In this document: positions 61,343-64,000 of the stretch, one piece after another
How the letters are laid out: each line of letters opens with the position of its first letter
Numbering within the stretch: the first letter of the stretch is position 1
Source: Roseateles_E cavernae
GTDB lineage: Bacteria; Pseudomonadota; Gammaproteobacteria; Burkholderiales; Burkholderiaceae_C
Direction of reading: 5' to 3'
Assembly (NCBI RefSeq): GCF_040187885.1
Contig: NZ_JBDPLH010000002.1
Coordinates: 372,001 to 436,000 of the forward strand
Length of the DNA stretch: 64,000 nt
Made by a program: the position numbers and the translations under genes
The notes under the pieces: model-generated
The model's input: only the letters and a program-made list of their open reading frames with translations
What the model was told of the DNA's origin: nothing
The model's database searches: none

Positions 61343-62557
61343 TCAGCGCAACAGCTTGGCTGCCGATACCTCGCCGACCTTGGCACCCAGCGCCCGGCCG
61401 ACTTCGCCCGAATTGCGGTAATGCACGCCGTCATAGATCCGCGCATTGATGACCTCCTGCTCGAAGGCATCGACGCTGGCCCAGGAGCGGGTGACACCGG
61501 GCAGTGTCGGGCTGGTCGTGGACAGGCGCGGCACGGCCGCACTGCCGATCTCGGCTTTCAGCACCGCGCCCAGCGATGCAGCGATCGCGCAGTGAGCGCA
61601 GGGGTATTCGGGATGCATCGGCGTCTCGATCAGGGGCAGCCAGCCGGCATCGCGCTCGGTGGCGTCGTTGCCGTCCTGATCGCCGTTGCGGATCGCCGTG
61701 AACGGGCGCCAGAAATGGTAGTGGTACTTGGCGTCGAAGACCGCGTCGATGGCATCGACCATCGCCTGCCCGCTGGCCGCCAGCAAGCGCGCATTCTGTG
61801 TGATGTCGCGCCCGGGCTGACTCGCTACCGAGCGGGCGAGCGGATAGTAGATCGTCGGCGTTGTGGCAGCCCAGAAGCGGGCGATCTCGGTCTGTTCCGC
61901 GTTGCGCTGGCTGCCGGTGCGCGCGCCAAGGGCCTTGACCTCGTTGTAGTCGCGAGCCCAGACCGCGCTCTTCAGATCGGGCGGCGGTCCGGGGCGGAAC
62001 TGATCGACCCGGTCCAGCACCCAGCAGCGCGCCGGCGGCAGATCGGCCATGGCCGGCACGACCGTCGGTACATAGTGCCCGGGATTGGTGACGGGCCGGT
62101 AGAAGACGGGCGGTGCGCCCGTGGGGGCCCGCCGTGCCAGGATGCCTGCCGCGGCCTTCTCGCCCAGCGCAACACCGTCCGTCTTGGCGGGCCCTTCGGG
62201 AATGGCGGCGAGCGCGGCCTGGTAGGCCGCGTCGACCGCCGCGGCCTGCGTCGTCGCCATGCGGGCCAGTACGGCGCGATTGGCCGCGGCCACCGCGGCG
62301 TCGATCGAGGCTCCCGCCGGCGCCTCCAGCTTCAAGTACCCGGCCTGCGGATAGCGCCGGGTGATCGCATTGACGGACTCGAACACCGCCGCCTGGATCA
62401 GTGCCATCGGTGCCTGGCCCCAAGGCCCGGCCTGGTGGGCCACGGTGATCTCGCTGGCCTTCTGGTTCCAGTCCGTGACCACGTCGGCCTGCACGCCTGC
62501 TGCCAGCAGCACGGGCATGGCGAAGACACTCAGACGCTTTGCATTGCTTGCGTTCAT
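61343..62557 (-). CDS. Vanadium haloperoxidase-like (PAP2 fold) secreted protein
   Basis: A 404-residue protein with a signal peptide (LSVFAMPVLLAAGVQA). An all-helical PAP2/vanadium haloperoxidase domain follows. The three vanadate/phosphate-binding segments are recognisable: KYHYHFWRPFTAIR, then MHPEYPCAHCAIAASLG, and ARIYDGVHYRNSGEVG. In classical chloroperoxidases the middle segment reads PSGH; here it is PCAH, so the Ser and Gly that bind the oxyanion are Cys and Ala, while the catalytic His remains. It may be a haloperoxidase variant or a phosphatase. The start is ATG at 62557. Confidence 0.82.
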   Translation of the reverse strand: MNASNAKRLSVFAMPVLLAAGVQADVVTDWNQKASEITVAHQAGPWGQAPMALIQAAVFESVNAITRRYPQAGYLKLEAPAGASIDAAVAAANRAVLARMATTQAAAVDAAYQAALAAIPEGPAKTDGVALGEKAAAGILARRAPTGAPPVFYRPVTNPGHYVPTVVPAMADLPPARCWVLDRVDQFRPGPPPDLKSAVWARDYNEVKALGARTGSQRNAEQTEIARFWAATTPTIYYPLARSVASQPGRDITQNARLLAASGQAMVDAIDAVFDAKYHYHFWRPFTAIRNGDQDGNDATERDAGWLPLIETPMHPEYPCAHCAIAASLGAVLKAEIGSAAVPRLSTTSPTLPGVTRSWASVDAFEQEVINARIYDGVHYRNSGEVGRALGAKVGEVSAAKLLR

Positions 62558-62902
62558 GGTCGCTCCTGACGTTGCAGACGAGCGGCCATCATGAAACGCG
62601 GGCCCCTGTGCCGCAATGCCCCGGCTGTCCCTTCCTTCTGCGGCTATTGCCAGTTGAAAATTCCGCTGCCAGGAACAGCCTACCTGGCGGAGATCGTTAG
62701 CGCCTGGCCCCTGTCGCAAAGAAGATGTCTGGCACCCCGGTCCCCTGCCATGCCAGACGGAGCCCGCTGGCCTTGCTGCCACTCCTGCTGGCGCGCTTGC
62801 GTCTCCCGAACCGACGGCAGAAGCTTGAGCCCCAAACTCCGGCGCCCTACAGCGACGACAACAGCCAACCAAGTCAAGGACTTGGGCATAAAGTCCATCC
62901 CC
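62558..62902. other. 345-bp gap between haloperoxidase-like gene and nudC
   Basis: This divergent gap should hold the promoters of both neighbours. I see no convincing gene in it. The nudC reading frame stays open through it, but the translation is Cys/Arg/Pro-rich and unlike NudC, so it is judged non-coding. No terminator or strong palindrome was found. Confidence 0.5.
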
Positions 62903-63730
62903 ATGCAATTCCACGCCGCCGTTTTTCCCGCCGCTTCACCCGCCGACCCGGCAGCCAGCACCGCCGAGGCCTGGTACTTCGTCTTCGTCGGAGGCCGCCT
63001 GCTGCTGCGCGAGCAGATGCTGAGCCCGCAGACATCGGCCGTGTTCGAGCCGGTGCAGGGCCGCCGCCATTACCTCGGTCGGCTGGACGAGCGTGATTGC
63101 TGGGCGCTGCAGCTGGCCGAGGCGCCGCCGGGCTTCGAGGCGCTGCCGCTGCGCGCCGCGATGATGACACTGCCCGAGCCGCTGATGCAGCTGGCCGGGC
63201 GTGCGGCCCAGGTGCTGGAGTGGGAACGGACCCATCGCTTCTGTGGCGTCTGCGGCACGGCGACCGAGGCGCTGGCGCATGAGCGGGCGCGGCGCTGCCC
63301 GGCCTGCGGCCAGGTCTGCTACCCGCGGCTGAGCCCGGCGATGATGTGTCTGGTGTGGCGCCGCCGCCCGGATGGCCCCGAGCTGCTGCTGGCGCGCTCG
63401 CCCGGCTATGCGCCGGGCTTCTACAGCGCGCTGGCCGGCTTTGTCGAGGCCGGCGAATCGCTGGAGGACTGCGTGCACCGCGAGGTGGCCGAGGAGGTCG
63501 GCGTGCGGGTCGCGCATCTGCGCTACTACGGCAGCCAGAGCTGGCCCTTTCCGCACAGCCTGATGGTGGCCTACACGGCCGAGTGGGTGGACGGCGAGAT
63601 CGTGCCGCAGGCCGGTGAGATCGAGGATGCACGCTGGTTCCTGCTCGACGCCTTGCCCGGCATCCCGCCGCGCTTCTCGATCGCCGGCCACCTGATCCGC
63701 GATCAGGTGGCGGCGCTGAGCAAGGTTTAG
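62903..63730 (+). CDS. nudC: NADH/NAD-cap pyrophosphatase NudC
   Basis: A 275-residue Nudix hydrolase that cleaves NADH to NMNH and AMP and removes NAD caps from RNA. An N-terminal domain is followed by the zinc ribbon CGVCG...CPACGQVCYPR (about 113-135). The Nudix box GFVEAGESLEDCVHREVAEE lies near residues 176-195, and SQSWPFPHSLM is the NudC-specific motif. ATG at 62903 starts the family-like sequence MQFHAAVF. The stop overlaps the next convergent gene by three bases. Confidence 0.94.
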   Translation: MQFHAAVFPAASPADPAASTAEAWYFVFVGGRLLLREQMLSPQTSAVFEPVQGRRHYLGRLDERDCWALQLAEAPPGFEALPLRAAMMTLPEPLMQLAGRAAQVLEWERTHRFCGVCGTATEALAHERARRCPACGQVCYPRLSPAMMCLVWRRRPDGPELLLARSPGYAPGFYSALAGFVEAGESLEDCVHREVAEEVGVRVAHLRYYGSQSWPFPHSLMVAYTAEWVDGEIVPQAGEIEDARWFLLDALPGIPPRFSIAGHLIRDQVAALSKV

Positions 63731-64000
63731 AAACCGGCCAGCACCAGCTTGCCGATGCTGCGCTGGCTCTCGATCAGCGCATGGGCTTGTTTCAGGTTGG
63801 CGGCATTGATCGTGCCGAGCACCTGGCCCAGGGTGCTGCGCAGCTCGCCGGCGTCGATGCGGCGGGCCAACTCGGCCAGCAGCCGGCCCTGCTCGGTGAT
63901 GTCGTGGGTGGCATGCATCGAGCGGGTGAACATCATCTCCCAGTGCAGCGACAGGCTCTTGCCCTTCAGTGCCATCACATTGAGCTGCTCCGGCGCGAAG
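63727..64000 (-). CDS. Zinc-type alcohol dehydrogenase family protein, C-terminal part (cut by window edge)
   Basis: The visible 90 residues are the C-terminal end of a quinone-oxidoreductase-like MDR protein. FAPEQLNVMALKGKSLSLHW leads into EMMFTRS, RLLAELARRIDAGELRSTL, and a closing HALIESQRSIGKLVLAG. The end matches zinc-binding alcohol dehydrogenase family proteins (ZADH/QOR type). The reading frame is open to the edge, so the start lies beyond the window. It overlaps nudC by 3 bp, tail to tail. Confidence 0.82.
   Translation of the reverse strand, partial: FAPEQLNVMALKGKSLSLHWEMMFTRSMHATHDITEQGRLLAELARRIDAGELRSTLGQVLGTINAANLKQAHALIESQRSIGKLVLAGF

Noticed and set aside
62591..62902. Possible N-terminal extension of NudC by 104 residues
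   Set aside because: The extra residues are Cys/Arg/Pro-rich and unlike any NudC; the family-like protein begins at the ATG at 62903.

Overview
The window is uniformly GC-rich with short intergenic gaps and genes on both strands. It looks like a chromosomal segment of a betaproteobacterium of the order Burkholderiales, most like the Roseateles/Rubrivivax/Leptothrix group. Pointers are the dusB-fis-purH block, the paired cyanophycin synthetase genes, the Can-type carbonic anhydrase and AceK beside isovaleryl-CoA dehydrogenase, the PEP-CTERM protein and the phasin. The genus is an inference. I see no rRNA or tRNA gene, insertion sequence, integrase, prophage or CRISPR array.

Layout, left half. 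0.1-1.7 kb: ornithine cyclodeaminase divergent from an Lrp/AsnC regulator, with a 22-bp inverted repeat between them. 1.8-5.9 kb: a chemoreceptor whose dCache domain carries an amino-acid-binding pattern, then a membrane GGDEF-EAL protein. 6.0-13.7 kb: a cyanophycin locus, with a short synthetase (cphA2-like) and full-length cphA on the minus strand, divergent from an ABC exporter-type protein with an unusual zinc-ribbon front end and a coupled DUF1854 protein. 13.7-15.1 kb: PACE efflux protein and LysR. 15.3-22.9 kb: a tightly packed acyl-CoA/leucine-catabolism run (liuA, PLP dehydratase, carbonic anhydrase, aceK, thiolase, SDR, acyl-CoA dehydrogenase). 23-31 kb: LysR regulators, SDR, tandem Hsp20 genes behind a sigma-32-type promoter, a small lipoprotein with cytochrome b561, an alpha/beta hydrolase and fumC.

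Layout, right half. 31.4-34.9 kb: a small coiled-coil protein, a two-subunit molybdenum hydroxylase (IorAB type) and an OmpA-like protein ending in a clear terminator. 35.1-44.2 kb: an eight-gene operon of RpiR regulator, isoaspartyl peptidase, GsiABCD-type peptide importer, P1-family peptidase and M55 D-aminopeptidase, with overlapping or near-touching genes. 44.2-49.3 kb: CsgG-like lipoprotein, fused indolepyruvate ferredoxin oxidoreductase and its divergent Lrp regulator. 49.3-52.2 kb: dusB-fis-purH. 52.3-55.4 kb: periplasmic solute-binding protein, YqaA-like membrane protein, M32 carboxypeptidase. 55.4-64 kb: PEP-CTERM protein, patatin-like lipase, phasin, two-domain fatty acyl-CoA reductase-like protein, zinc-ribbon membrane protein, vanadium haloperoxidase-like protein, NudC and the C-terminal end of a zinc-type alcohol dehydrogenase.

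How the parts may work together. The strongest theme is nitrogen and amino-acid storage and salvage: cyanophycin synthesis, an importer plus three peptidases suited to isopeptide, beta- and D-peptide bonds, ornithine cyclodeaminase for arginine-derived ornithine, an amino-acid chemoreceptor, and leucine and aryl-pyruvate catabolism. A second theme is carbon storage (phasin beside a fatty-acyl reductase-like enzyme). The best candidate for an under-described system is the divergent cyanophycin locus with its zinc-ribbon ABC protein and DUF1854 partner. Functional links between separate operons are inferences.
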